Assembly (NCBI GenBank): GCA_963709425.1
Contig: CAVPWG010000006.1
Location: 137,244 to 201,243 of the forward strand
Length of the DNA: 64,000 nt
Direction of reading: 5' to 3'
Source: JAICJC01 sp963709425
GTDB lineage: Bacteria; Actinomycetota; Thermoleophilia; Gaiellales; JAICJC01
Below, piece after piece: positions 1 through 8,902 of this stretch. The stretch's first letter is position 1. Each line of letters begins with the position of its first letter. Both the position numbers and the translations under genes were made by a program. The notes beneath the pieces are model-generated. The model was not told where the DNA came from. It saw nothing but the letters and a program-made list of their open reading frames with translations, and did not search any database.

Positions 1-2
1 CC

Positions 3-125
3 ATCGTCGGCGGGGCGGCGTGGTACCGATGGCTCGAGCGCCCGGCCCCCGCCCCCAGGCGTGCGCCCGCCCGTGACCGGCTGCCGGCCCGGGCGGCGCT
101 CGAGATCGACGGGGGCGAGCAGTGA
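3..125 (+). CDS. C-terminal end of an unidentified protein (cut by window edge)
   Basis: An open frame enters from the left edge and ends at TGA 123-125, giving the last 40 residues of a protein. It starts with a short hydrophobic stretch (IVGGAAWYRW) and continues as a Pro/Ala/Arg-rich tail, which would fit the end of a membrane segment followed by a cytoplasmic tail. Its stop overlaps the GTG start of the next gene (GTGA), so it probably belongs to the same operon as the ferredoxin reductase. Too little is present to name a family. Confidence 0.45.
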   Translation: MVGGAAWYRWLERPAPAPRRAPARDRLPARAALEIDGGEQ

Positions 126-1240
126 GCGCGGCGCGGTCGGTGACGGTGGTCGGAAACGGCGTTGCCGGCTACGCCTGCGCGCGCCGCCTCGCCGAGAGCG
201 GCGCAGCGGTGACGCTGATCGGCCCGGGCCTCCCGTGCGACCGGCCTCCGCTGTCGAAGCGGGCGCTCCTGCGCGGCTCGGCGCCGTACCTGGCGACGGC
301 CGCCGGCCTCGTCGAGTCCGGCATCCGCCATCTCGACGGCTGGGCGATCGATCTCGACCTCCCCCGCCGGCGGCTCGGCGTGCAGTGCGCGGCGCGGGGC
401 GAGATCCACGAGCACGTCTTCGAGGAGCTCGTGTGGGCGACCGGCCTGCGCCCGACGCGGCCCCCGATCCCCGGAATCGGGGTTGCCCACCAGAACGCCG
501 ACCCGGCAGGTCTCGAGGAGCTTCTTCCCCGCCTCGAGCGGCCGGGTCGGCGGGTGGCCGTCATCGGAGCCGGGCTGATCGGGACGGAGACCGCCGCCAC
601 GTTGTCGGCGGCGCATCGCGTCACGCTGGTCGAGAGGGCCGAGCTGCCGTTGAGCCGGTTCCACAGCGCCGTGGGAGCCGAGGCGAACCGGGTGCTCGCG
701 GGCCTCGGCGTCGCGTTCGCCGGCGGCTGCAACCTCGAGCGCATCGTGCCGATTCACGGCGGATCGCAGATCATCGAGACGTCGACCCACGGGCGGATCG
801 CGGCCGACGTCGTGATCGTCGCCGCCGGGGTGGCCTCGACGCTGCCGCCCGCTCTCGGCCCCGGGCCGACCGTCGACACCGACGAGACGCTCGCGGTCCG
901 AGGCCTCGACGGCGTCTGGGCGTGCGGCGACACGGCGGCCTTCCCGCACCCGCGGTTCGGCCGCATCGCGATCCCGCACTGGGACAACGCGCGGGCCGGC
1001 GGCGACCACGTCGCGCGCGCGATCCTGGGGTCGCGTGCGCCGTTCGAGCGGGATCCGTACTGGTTCTCGGACATCGGCCCGCTGCGCGTGCAGCAGGTCG
1101 GCTTCGAGCCGGCCGTGTGTGAATGGTCCGTGCGCGACGGGCTCCACGTCGGTTGCGCCGGTGACGGCCGCACCGCGTGCGTCCTGCTTCTGAACTCCCC
1201 CCACCGATTGAACGATGCCCGCCGCCTGGTTGCGGCCTGA
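122..1240 (+). CDS. FAD/NAD(P)-dependent ferredoxin reductase
   Basis: Flavoprotein of about 372 residues that should pass electrons from NAD(P)H to a small ferredoxin. The N-terminus has the FAD dinucleotide fold (VVGNGVAGYACARRL). A second GxGxxG motif for NAD(P) lies near residues 145-155 (VAVIGAGLIGTETA), and the late FAD motif VWACGDTAAFP near residue 265. This is the rhodocoxin/putidaredoxin-reductase layout. The GTG start overlaps the preceding stop, and a ferredoxin gene follows 24 bp downstream. Together they form a redox pair of the type that feeds a cytochrome P450 or Rieske oxygenase. The terminal oxygenase is not in the window and may lie upstream. Confidence 0.88.
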   Translation: MSAARSVTVVGNGVAGYACARRLAESGAAVTLIGPGLPCDRPPLSKRALLRGSAPYLATAAGLVESGIRHLDGWAIDLDLPRRRLGVQCAARGEIHEHVFEELVWATGLRPTRPPIPGIGVAHQNADPAGLEELLPRLERPGRRVAVIGAGLIGTETAATLSAAHRVTLVERAELPLSRFHSAVGAEANRVLAGLGVAFAGGCNLERIVPIHGGSQIIETSTHGRIAADVVIVAAGVASTLPPALGPGPTVDTDETLAVRGLDGVWACGDTAAFPHPRFGRIAIPHWDNARAGGDHVARAILGSRAPFERDPYWFSDIGPLRVQQVGFEPAVCEWSVRDGLHVGCAGDGRTACVLLLNSPHRLNDARRLVAA

Positions 1241-1264
1241 CCACCCCCGAGAGGAGACGACCCG

Positions 1265-1459
1265 ATGGACACCCAGCTCATCATCGACCCGGACGCCTGC
1301 GTCGGCTACGGCGAGTGCGTCGCCGAGGACGCCGCCGCCGTCGAGCTCGACGAGAGCGGCTGCGCGCGGGCCCTGGTGCAGCTGCTTCCCCGCGACCGGG
1401 CGGAGCGGCTCTGCGCCGCGTGCCCGGTCGGCGCCATCACTCTCAAGCCGGCGGCGTAG
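1265..1459 (+). CDS. small 3Fe-4S/4Fe-4S ferredoxin
   Basis: Acidic 64-residue ferredoxin. Cluster ligands visible are Cys12 and Cys18 (DACVGYGECV) and the C-terminal CAACPVGAI, in which the last Cys precedes Pro. The C-x5-C spacing near the N-terminus is that of the P450-type single-cluster ferredoxins, where the central ligand of the usual CxxCxxC is replaced, so a 3Fe-4S cluster is likely. It lies 24 bp after the reductase gene on the same strand and should accept its electrons. The ATG follows the purine-rich stretch GAGAGGAGACGA. Confidence 0.88.
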   Translation: MDTQLIIDPDACVGYGECVAEDAAAVELDESGCARALVQLLPRDRAERLCAACPVGAITLKPAA

Positions 1460-1465
1460 CGCCGG

Positions 1466-1758
1466 CTACCGTCGCCATTCGAACACGGCGGTCAGCGCCT
1501 CGGGCGCCTTGACCGCGCCGGCCAGCTCGATCGACCTGAAGCTGGAGGTCGTGGTCGTCCGCCAGGCGGCGCACGATGGCCTCCGGGTCCTTGCCCTCGA
1601 ACAGGAAGGCGACGTGCCTGCGGGCCGATGAAGACCGTGTGCCGTTCGAGCTCGGTCGCCGCGATGTCGTACGGCGGATCGCCGGAGAACGTCTCGAGCA
1701 GCTCCTCGCGGCGGGCGGGGTCGATCTGAGCGACGTAGAGGATCTTGGTCGCGGCCAT
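1466..1758 (-). CDS. hypothetical protein of about 97 residues, reading frame broken twice
   Basis: The start (MAATKILYVAQIDPARREEL) is clear at 1758, but the protein continues in a second frame near 1620 (RHVAFLFEGKDPEAIVRRL) and a third near 1545 (SIELAGAVKAPEALTAVFEW) to the stop at 1466. Joined, these give a compact alpha/beta protein of about 97 residues that might be a dimeric alpha-beta barrel; no family was recognised. It is the last gene of the minus-strand run that contains the P-type ATPase and a Usp, so it is probably a small stress protein. Both shifts can be explained by single-base errors. Confidence 0.5.
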
Positions 1759-1806
1759 CCGCGGTCGAGGATAGCGCTGCGGCCGGGCGGTTGTGCGCGC
1801 CGGTGG

Positions 1807-3672
1807 TCATGCCGGCCGCCTCCCAGCGCCCGCAGCGCGTTCAGGATGACGGCGACGTCGATGACCTCCTGGAACACCGCGCCCGACACCGGCGGCAGGT
1901 ATCCGGCGGCGGCGAGCGCCATCCCCAGGATGCTGAGCCCCAGACCGGCGATGACGCTCTGGCGGGCGATCCGGATCGATCGCCGGCCGATGCTCACCGC
2001 GCGGGCCACGCGATCGATGCGGTCGACCGCGATCACCGCGTCGGCGGCCTCCGACGCGACGGTGGCGCCGGCCGCGCCGAGCGCGATGCCGACGTCCGCG
2101 AGCGCCAGGGCGGGCGCGTCGTTGATCCCGTCGCCGACCATCACGATCGGCGTCAGGTCCGTCGCGGGCGGCGAGCGCGCGGACGAGCTCGAGCTTGTCC
2201 TGGGCGACTGCCGGGCGTAGATCCGGTCGACGCCGGCCGCGAGGCCGACGGCCTCTGCGGTGGTCTCGACGTCTCCCGTGGCGAGGGCGACGTATCGGAT
2301 GCCCGACCTGCGCAGGTCGGCCACGAGTCCCGCCGCGTCGTCGCGCAGCCGGTCCGACATCACGATGACGGCGACGACGCGGCCGTCGGCAGCCACCGTC
2401 ACACGCGCCTCACCGGGCCCGGCGGCGGCTCATGGTCGCACAGGGCCTCCGGCTCGGTCGCGTGCGCCGCCACGAACGCCGAGCTCCCGACCGCGACCCG
2501 CCGGCCGTCGACGTCGCCCGCGATGCCCTGGCCGGCATCCTCGCGCACGCCGCTCGGCATGCTCAGCCGGAGTCCGCGAGTCCGACGCCTCCCGGACGAG
2601 CGCCGCGGCCATGGCGTGCGAGGAGAACTGGTCGAGCGACGCCGCGATCCGCAGCGCCTCGCCGGCCGGCACACCGTCGGTGGTCAGGATCCGGTCGACG
2701 TGCGCCGTCCCCAGCGTCAGCGTCCCGGTCTTGTCGAAGAGCACGGTGCGCGCCCGGCCCAGCGCCTCGATGACGGCGCCGCCCTTCACGATCACGCCCT
2801 CGCGCGCCGCGCGGGAGACGCCCGCGATGAACGCGATCGGCGCCGCCAGGATCAGCGGGCACGGCGTCGCAACGACCAGCACTGCGACGGCCCGCCGAGG
2901 GCTGCCGCTCATCGCCCACGCCGAGCCGGCCACGACGAGCGTCAGCGGGCAGGAAGACGGCGGCGTAGCGGTCGGCCATCCGGACGAACGGCGCCTGGCT
3001 CCGTTCCGCGTCGCGCACGAGCCGCACGAGCGCGGCATACGCGCTGCCCGATGCCGGTGTCGCGGCCTCGAGCTCGAAGGCCTCGCCGGCGTTCGTGCAG
3101 CCGCCGCGCGCGGTCGCGCCGGCGTGCAGCGTGCGCGGCAGCGGCTCGCCGGTCAGCGCGGAGTCGTCGACGATGGCCTCGGCGCTCAGGACGACGCCGT
3201 CGGTGGGGATCACCTCGCCGGCGCGGACGAGCAGGCGGTCTCCGATCTGCACCTGCTCGACTCCGATCCGTTCGACGGCCTCGCCGTCGATCCGGTTCGC
3301 CCACTTGGGCGCCCGGTCGACCAGGAGCGTCAGCTCCCGGCGGGCTCGCCCCTGCGCGAAGAGCTCGAGCGCGTTCCCGCCGGCGAGCATCAGCGCGATC
3401 ACGGCCCCCGCCAGGTACTCGCCCAGCGCCAGCGCGCCGGCCATGGCGAGGAGCGCGATCGCATCGACGCCGACGTCACCGTGGAGCAGCGACCTGCCGA
3501 CCGCGATGGTGAGCGGGATCAGGAGGGCGAGTGTCGACGCCGCCCAGATCGCGCTTGCGGCGAGGTCGTGGGCTCCCGCGAGCTCGAGCACGCCTCCCGC
3601 GACCAGGCTCGCGGTCGCCGCGCCCGGCAGGAGGAGGCGTGTCTCCATGGCCGTGCGCGGCAGACCGGGCAT
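1807..3672 (-). pseudogene. heavy-metal P1B-type ATPase, frame disrupted by several 1-nt indels
   Basis: Membrane metal-exporting ATPase read in pieces. The 5' piece has two N-terminal hydrophobic segments and the actuator motif DDSALTGEP. The next has the membrane ion-binding motif TPCPL, the phosphorylation motif DKTGTLTLG and a loop 'SSHAMAAALV'. The last has the hinge motif VMVGDGINDAPAL and the C-terminal membrane pair. No N-terminal CxxC metal-binding domain is seen. Frame changes lie near 2948 (GGG where GG restores frame), 2575, 2400 (one G short), 2205 (one C short) and 2165. Apart from the ~2575 change, which I could not resolve as cleanly, each is curable by one base, so this may be a functional gene with sequence errors. 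The stop is uncertain (about 1807). ATG 3672 lies 14 bp after the upstream usp gene, so the two are co-transcribed. Confidence 0.75.
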
Positions 3673-3685
3673 CGCGTCCTGGCGG

Positions 3686-4123
3686 TCAGGCCTCGATCGC
3701 AGACGACTCTGCGGTCTCGAGCCCGTGTCCGGTGTAGCCACCCGGGACGACGAGCACCGGGCAAGCAGCGATCGGCAGCAGGCGCTGCGTCGTGCTTCCC
3801 AGGAGCGCGCCGACGAACGGCGCTCGGCCGCGGCTGGCGATCACGATCAGGTCGGCCTCGGCTTCCCGGGCGACGTCGGAGAGCATCTCGGCCTCGTGGC
3901 CGACCAGCGAGTCGCGGATGATGATGGAGGTCTCGATGCCGGATCGGGCGAGGTGCTCGACGTGAGCGTGCAGCGAGGTCTCGATCGCGGTCTCCAGCGC
4001 GTGCGTCCGGGCATGTGCGACCACGATACGGGCGCCTTCCCGGCGTGCGTTTTCCTCGGCGACCGGGATCGCCCGGTTGGAGCCTTCGGATTCATCGAGT
4101 GCGAGGATGATCGTGCGGTACAT
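3686..4123 (-). CDS. universal stress protein, single UspA domain
   Basis: A 145-residue UspA-fold protein starting MYRTIILALDESEGS. The ATP-binding signature G-2x-G-9x-G(S/T) is present near residues 110-125 as SRGRAPFVGALLGSTT, so it is probably of the ATP-binding class. It heads a minus-strand transcription unit that continues into the P-type ATPase. The 190-bp gap upstream holds an imperfect dyad at 4200-4216 resembling the one in front of the usp gene at 8791, suggesting a common regulator. Confidence 0.92.
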   Translation of the reverse strand: MYRTIILALDESEGSNRAIPVAEENARREGARIVVAHARTHALETAIETSLHAHVEHLARSGIETSIIIRDSLVGHEAEMLSDVAREAEADLIVIASRGRAPFVGALLGSTTQRLLPIAACPVLVVPGGYTGHGLETAESSAIEA

Positions 4124-4199
4124 GGCGACACCTCCGTGTGGGTCTTACCATCGTCGCGTGCCGGCGTTCCGGCGGCATCGGGGCGCCTACGGTCCTCGT

Positions 4200-4216
4200 G
4201 TGCGGAGTTCCCGTAT
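4200..4216. promoter_or_regulatory. imperfect dyad upstream of usp, related to 8877-8893
   Basis: The sequence GTGCGGAGTTCCCGTAT matches 12 of 17 positions of the perfect dyad at 8877-8893 and lies 77 bp upstream of the usp start codon at 4123. The other dyad lies 86 bp upstream of its usp start. A shared regulator is inference. Confidence 0.35.
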
Positions 4217-4315
4217 CGCGGTTCATGGCCGCCACGGCTCGCCGCCGCGTTTGGGGCCGACCCTAGCCTTGAGGTGACGCCGCCACGGCCCGCCAGCGCC
4301 GAGATGCTGGCGTCG

Positions 4316-6958
4316 CTACCACGACTTGAGCCGCGCGTGGGGCACGGTGTGTGCCACGCGGACGCGCGCATCTACGGCCACGCAGTCGTCGGCGAGCGCG
4401 ATCACCGGGTTCAGGTCGAGCTCGGCGACCTGCGGGAAGTCCTGTGCGAGCGCGGCGAGTCGAACGACGAGGTCGACAAGGGCGCCCGTGTCGGCCGCGG
4501 TCTTGCCGCGGAATCCGGCGACGAGCTCGCCGGCCTTGCCCGACGTCACGAGCTCGTGGGCGTCCACGTCGGTGAGTGGGAGTGTTGCGAATGCCGTGCC
4601 CCCGATCAGCTCGGCCATCGTGCCGCCTGGGCCGAACGCGACCACCGGCCCGAAGACCGGGTCTTGCACGACTCCCGCCAGGAGCTCGATCCCTCCGGAG
4701 ACCATCGGCTGGAGCACGGCCGGGTAGCCGACGCAGCCGAGGGCCGCGTCGAGCGCGGCGATGTCGCCGACGCCCAGGATCACGCCGCCGCGGTCGACCT
4801 TGTGTACGCCCGCCTCGCCCATCTTGACGGCCAGCGGGTAGTGCAGCGCCTGGGCCGCCTCGAGCGCCTCGGGTCGGTTCGTGACCGTGCGCTGCGTGAC
4901 GCACGGCACGCCGTAGGCGGTGAGGAGCCGGCGGGCGGCGTCTGCGGCCAGCCACGCGTCGGGGGCGGTCTCGAGCGCCGAGTCGACAACGGCCTGGGCC
5001 GCGGCCCGGTCGACGGCGGGCTCGTGGACGCGCCCATGTGGCCGGCGCAGCCATTCCGCTCGCTCGACGGCCCGGGCCAGAGCTCCGGCGGCCGCCTCCG
5101 GGTAGCGGTAGGACGGCACCGATCCGCCGTGGGGGGTGGCGCCGGGGGTGACGGCGAGGATCGGCTTTGTCGGCTCGTCGCGATCGTAGGCATCGGCGAT
5201 GGCCCGCACCACGTCCTCGGGTATCGCCAGCGCCGTGGGCGCCGCGAGGACGACGAGCGCGTCGACGTCGGCATCGGCGAGGAGGAGCGGCACGACCGCG
5301 GCATACGTCGCGGCTGTCGCCGAGGCGATCATGTCGACGGGGTTGGCCACGGTCGCCTCGTCGGGAAGGAGCGCGGCGAGGTGCCCCCGCGTGTGCTCGT
5401 TGAGCGGCGCGAGCTCGAAGCCCAGCTCGGCACAGGCGTCGGCGCAGAGGATCGCGAGCCCGCCCGCGTTCGACAGGATCGCAACCCGGCGGCCGCGGGG
5501 CAGCGGCTGGGTCGCAACCAGCTGGAGGACGTCGCACAGCTCCTGCAGGGTGTGGGCCCGGATCACGCCCGACTGGCGAAACAGAGCCTCGGCCGCCCGA
5601 TCGGACCCGGCCAGGGCGGCAGTGTGTGACAGCGCCGCCCGCTCCCCCATCGTGGTCGAGCCGCTCTTCAGCGCCACGATCGGCTTTCGCCTCGCGACCC
5701 GGCGGGCGATCCGTGCGAAGCGGCGGGGATTCCCGAACGACTCCAGGTAGAGCGCGATCGCGGCCGTGTCGTCGTCCTCTTCCCAGTACTCGAGCAGGTC
5801 GTTGGACGACACGTCCGCCTTATTGCCGATCGAGACAAACGCGGACATGCCCAAGCCGCGCTGGGAGGCCTCATCGATCACCGCCAGGCCGACGGCGCCG
5901 CTCTGCGACGAGATCGCGACGTTCCCCGGCTCGAACTGGCGGCGCGCGAACGTCGCGTTCAGCGCGGGCCCGGCGGCGAACACGCCGAGGCAGTTCGGTC
6001 CGACCATGCGCGCGCCGTGCGAGCGGACGAGTGCGAGCAGGTCGGCCTCGGCCTGTGCTCCGGCCGGGCCTGTCTCGGCGAATCCGGCAGAGATCACGCA
6101 GACCGCCTTTGCGCCGGCTGACAGCGCCTCGGCGACCGCACTCTGGACGGCGCCGGACGGCACCGCGATGACCGCAAGGTCGATCGGCACCGGCAGCCCT
6201 GCGACCGAGGCGTGCGCCGGATGGCCGGCGACGGGCTCGCCCGAGCGGTTCACGGGAAACACCGAGCCCGTGTAGCCGGCCTCGAGGATGTTCCTGAAAA
6301 CGGCGCCCCCGATCGAATCCTCGCGCGCGGACGCGCCGACGACGGCCACCGACGTCGGCTCGAGCACGGGCCGCAGCGACGGCCCCACCGCGGTGTGATC
6401 GCGAAGGTCGACGGCCTCCCGGTAGCGCTCGTCCGAGCGGATCGGGAACTCGACTCGGATCTCGCCGCCTTCGTCGCTGTGGCTGACCTTGAATCCGGAG
6501 TCCTCGAAGACCCGCAGCATCGGTCGGTTCTCGGGCAGCACCTCGGCGACGAAGCGTTCGATCCCGACTGTGCCGGCCTCCTCCGCGATCTGCTCGAGCA
6601 GCCGAGTGGCGATCCCGTCGGACTGTCGGTCGTCAGCCACGGCGAACGAGACTTCCGCCAGGCGGGGGTCGCGCAGGCGGATGAAGCTGGCGACGCCGAT
6701 GACTCGGTCGCTCTCGTCCGGGCCCACGGCGCTGGCCAGGAGCACGCCTTCGTTCGTCCAGTCCGGGTCGAGGAAGCTCGCGACCATCGCATCGTCGACG
6801 CGGCGAACGCCGTGGAATCGCAGGCGCATGCTCGTGGGCGAGAGTTCCGCCAGGAACCGCCGCACGGCGTCCGCGTCGTCTTCTGAGGGCGGCCGCAGGC
6901 GAAGCGTGCGCCCGCCGCGGAGGATGACGTCGTGAACGCGTTGCCCGGTAGCGCTCAT
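4316..6958 (-). CDS. GNAT acetyltransferase fused to NDP-forming acyl-CoA synthetase
   Basis: 880-residue multidomain protein. Residues 1-170 are a GNAT acetyltransferase domain (RLRPPSEDDADAVRRFL; 'ATRLLEQIAEEA'). From about 190 follow a CoA-binding domain (VAVVGASAREDSIGG), the succinyl-CoA-ligase-like domain (SQSGAVGLAVID; SHTAALAGS) and a C-terminal ATP-grasp domain (RRLLTAYGVPCVTQ to GPVVAFGPGGTMAEL). It combines the parts of Pat-type protein lysine acetyltransferases and of ADP-forming acyl-CoA synthetases. The SHTAALAG segment keeps a His at the place phosphorylated in active synthetases, so it may still make or use acyl-CoA with ATP. It is the last gene of the run starting at 8791, whose other members are all Usp proteins. 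Confidence 0.88.
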   Translation of the reverse strand: MSATGQRVHDVILRGGRTLRLRPPSEDDADAVRRFLAELSPTSMRLRFHGVRRVDDAMVASFLDPDWTNEGVLLASAVGPDESDRVIGVASFIRLRDPRLAEVSFAVADDRQSDGIATRLLEQIAEEAGTVGIERFVAEVLPENRPMLRVFEDSGFKVSHSDEGGEIRVEFPIRSDERYREAVDLRDHTAVGPSLRPVLEPTSVAVVGASAREDSIGGAVFRNILEAGYTGSVFPVNRSGEPVAGHPAHASVAGLPVPIDLAVIAVPSGAVQSAVAEALSAGAKAVCVISAGFAETGPAGAQAEADLLALVRSHGARMVGPNCLGVFAAGPALNATFARRQFEPGNVAISSQSGAVGLAVIDEASQRGLGMSAFVSIGNKADVSSNDLLEYWEEDDDTAAIALYLESFGNPRRFARIARRVARRKPIVALKSGSTTMGERAALSHTAALAGSDRAAEALFRQSGVIRAHTLQELCDVLQLVATQPLPRGRRVAILSNAGGLAILCADACAELGFELAPLNEHTRGHLAALLPDEATVANPVDMIASATAATYAAVVPLLLADADVDALVVLAAPTALAIPEDVVRAIADAYDRDEPTKPILAVTPGATPHGGSVPSYRYPEAAAGALARAVERAEWLRRPHGRVHEPAVDRAAAQAVVDSALETAPDAWLAADAARRLLTAYGVPCVTQRTVTNRPEALEAAQALHYPLAVKMGEAGVHKVDRGGVILGVGDIAALDAALGCVGYPAVLQPMVSGGIELLAGVVQDPVFGPVVAFGPGGTMAELIGGTAFATLPLTDVDAHELVTSGKAGELVAGFRGKTAADTGALVDLVVRLAALAQDFPQVAELDLNPVIALADDCVAVDARVRVAHTVPHARLKSW

Positions 6959-6973
6959 AAAACCGCCCGTACC

Positions 6974-7795
6974 CTAGGCCGGACCAGACCGAATGACTAA
7001 CACGGAGCATCCCGCGCGGTGTGCGGCGCGCTCGCTCACGCTGCCGAGCGCGTGGACCCCTGTCAGCCCGCGGCTGCCCAGCACCAAGAGGTCGGCGTCC
7101 ACGTCTGAGAAGGCGTCGACGGGGTCGCGCGTGTCGTCAGTCAGGGGAAACCCGCCCGAGTCGGTCACGATCGATCGCACCTCGCCGTAGTCGATGGCCG
7201 CCCCGCCCATCGCCACGAGCCCCGTCAGGGTCGCGCCCGTCCGCGCGGCGACCGCCACCGCATGGCGCGCGGCCTCACGCGACTGCGCCGAGCCGTCCAG
7301 GCCGACGACGACCGAGCGCGGGAACTCGTCCGTCTCTCCCGGGCGCGCGAGGAGCACCGAGCACGGCGCGGAGTGGACGAGCGCCGTCGCGACGCTGCCG
7401 AGCAGAATCCCCGGCATGCGCCGATGGCCGTGGCTGCCGATCGCAACGACGGTCGCGTTTCGCACCTTGGCCTCAACAACCGAGAGCGCCACCGGCGGCC
7501 CCGTCACGATCCCCGACTGCACGCTGACACCGGCGGGCAGCACCGCCCGTGCCGCCTCGATACCCGCCTCGATGGCTTCACGCGGGACCTTCGTTGCGTG
7601 CGCGATCGGCACCGCCGGCCAACCGATCGACACCGCGGCGTCCTCGTTGGCGACGCCGAACAGCGTCACCTCGGCACCTGCGGCCACGAGTTTGGCCACC
7701 TGGCGAACCGTCCCGATGCTCGCCTCGGATCCGTCGATCCCGCACGCCACACGGGCGAACAGGTCGTCGGTCTCGAGGTTCGCTGGAGCGGTCAC
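6974..7795 (-). CDS. tandem universal stress protein (two UspA domains)
   Basis: 273-residue protein with two UspA domains. The first (VACGIDGSEAS near the start) ends with SHGHRRMPGILLGSVATALV; the second (VVVGLDGSAQSREAARHA) ends with SRGLTGVHALGSVSERAAH. Both carry the G-2x-G-9x-G(S) nucleotide signature. I chose GTG 7793-7795 because it overlaps the TGA of the upstream usp gene (GTGA); reading further upstream would enter that gene out of frame. The acyl-CoA synthetase fusion follows after 15 bp. Confidence 0.88.
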   Translation of the reverse strand: MTAPANLETDDLFARVACGIDGSEASIGTVRQVAKLVAAGAEVTLFGVANEDAAVSIGWPAVPIAHATKVPREAIEAGIEAARAVLPAGVSVQSGIVTGPPVALSVVEAKVRNATVVAIGSHGHRRMPGILLGSVATALVHSAPCSVLLARPGETDEFPRSVVVGLDGSAQSREAARHAVAVAARTGATLTGLVAMGGAAIDYGEVRSIVTDSGGFPLTDDTRDPVDAFSDVDADLLVLGSRGLTGVHALGSVSERAAHRAGCSVLVIRSGPA

Positions 7796-8247
7796 GCCGA
7801 CGCCTCTGCGGCGTCGGCTGGATCGTCTCGCACGACCACGACCGGGCACGGGGCGTGCTGCAGGACGCCCAGGGTGGTGCTCCCGAAGATCAGCGACATC
7901 ATCGCTCCCCATCCGTGTGAGCCGAGAACGACCATGCTCGCCCGCCGCTCCTCGGCAGTCTCGCAGATGCCCTGCACAGCCGGGCCCTTCGCGACGACCG
8001 TCTCGACCTGGAGGCCCGCGGCGGCTGCCCGCGCCGAGGCGGCTTCGAGCGTCTCCGCCGCCCACGTCCGCTCGGCATCGATGAACTCCCGGTCGAGCTT
8101 CTCAGGCAACGGCACGCCGAAGCTCCCACGCAGAGGCGCCCAGACACACACGAACCCGGCCGTCGTACCACGCGCCCGCGCAAGTTCGAGGCCGAGGGCC
8201 TCGGCCGCGCGGGCCGGAGCCGACCCATCGGTGGCGATCAGGATCAC
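7792..8247 (-). CDS. universal stress protein, single UspA domain
   Basis: 151-residue UspA protein starting VILIATDGSAPARAAEAL and ending with the signature SHGWGAMMSLIFGSTT followed by APCPVVVVRD. The GTG start at 8247 is set by the conserved beta-1 strand and by the 73-bp spacing from the upstream usp gene. The stop overlaps the GTG of the tandem Usp. Second gene of the run 8791 to 4316. Confidence 0.88.
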   Translation of the reverse strand: MILIATDGSAPARAAEALGLELARARGTTAGFVCVWAPLRGSFGVPLPEKLDREFIDAERTWAAETLEAASARAAAAGLQVETVVAKGPAVQGICETAEERRASMVVLGSHGWGAMMSLIFGSTTLGVLQHAPCPVVVVRDDPADAAEASA

Positions 8248-8320
8248 GTGACAGCGGCCTCCTGGTCGTGCCTCGGGCTGGGCCCGCCCGTGCGGGTAGA
8301 CCCAGCCGTCGGGTTCTCCG

Positions 8321-8791
8321 TCAGTTGACGGCGGCGGCCTCATGCGTCGCCGGGTCGCTGGCCGCACCTGCAGCCCTATCGGGAACGACAAGCACCGGGC
8401 AACGCGCAACGTGGAGCAGCCGCTGAGCGACGCTTCCGAGTAAGATGCCTGCCAGGGCGGTGTGGCCCCGCGTCCCTGTGACGATGACGTCCGCCGACTC
8501 CTTGGCGGCGGCATCCGCGATGATGAGAGCGGGGCCGCCGGTCATGCTGCTCGTGACCTGGAGCTTGGCCTCGATGCCATCGTCGTTCATCTGCTTGATC
8601 TGCCCGCGGATCTTTTCGAGCATCTGATCCTCGTCGACGTGGACCGGGCCTGCGGCGCGGCCGGCCATGATCTCCTTCACGTGCACGGCCACGATCCGGC
8701 TTCCGGATTCCTTCGCCAGCCGAACGGCGTAGTCGACCGCCTTATCGGACGGCCGCGAGCCGTCAACGGCCAAAACGATCGTCCCAAACAT
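8321..8791 (-). CDS. universal stress protein, first gene of the usp run
   Basis: 156-residue UspA protein (MFGTIVLAVDGSRPSDKAVD) with the nucleotide signature TRGHTALAGILLGSVAQRLL and the closing CPVLVVPD strand. A strong ribosome binding site, AGGAGGT, sits just upstream of ATG 8791. It is the promoter-proximal gene of a five-domain Usp set followed by the GNAT/acyl-CoA synthetase fusion. The region immediately upstream holds two dyads (8847-8862 and 8877-8893), the likely control site of the unit. Confidence 0.93.
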   Translation of the reverse strand: MFGTIVLAVDGSRPSDKAVDYAVRLAKESGSRIVAVHVKEIMAGRAAGPVHVDEDQMLEKIRGQIKQMNDDGIEAKLQVTSSMTGGPALIIADAAAKESADVIVTGTRGHTALAGILLGSVAQRLLHVARCPVLVVPDRAAGAASDPATHEAAAVN

Positions 8792-8846
8792 CGCGCACCT
8801 CCTGTGCTCTCGGGGTTGGTAGCACCAGTGTTGGCGCCCCGGCAAA

Positions 8847-8893
8847 CGTCCGCATCCGGACGCCCGCGGATTGCGCATGCGGGAATCCCGCAT
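8847..8893. promoter_or_regulatory. two dyad symmetries upstream of the usp run
   Basis: The first dyad is CGTCCG-CATC-CGGACG at 8847-8862. The second is the 17-bp dyad ATGCGGGAATCCCGCAT at 8877-8893, perfect apart from its central base. They lie 56 and 86 bp upstream of ATG 8791 and just before a GTG on the other strand at 8903, so they occupy the middle of a divergent region. The second resembles 4200-4216. Likely operator, identity of the protein unknown. Confidence 0.5.
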
Positions 8894-8902
8894 TCTTTCA
8901 CC

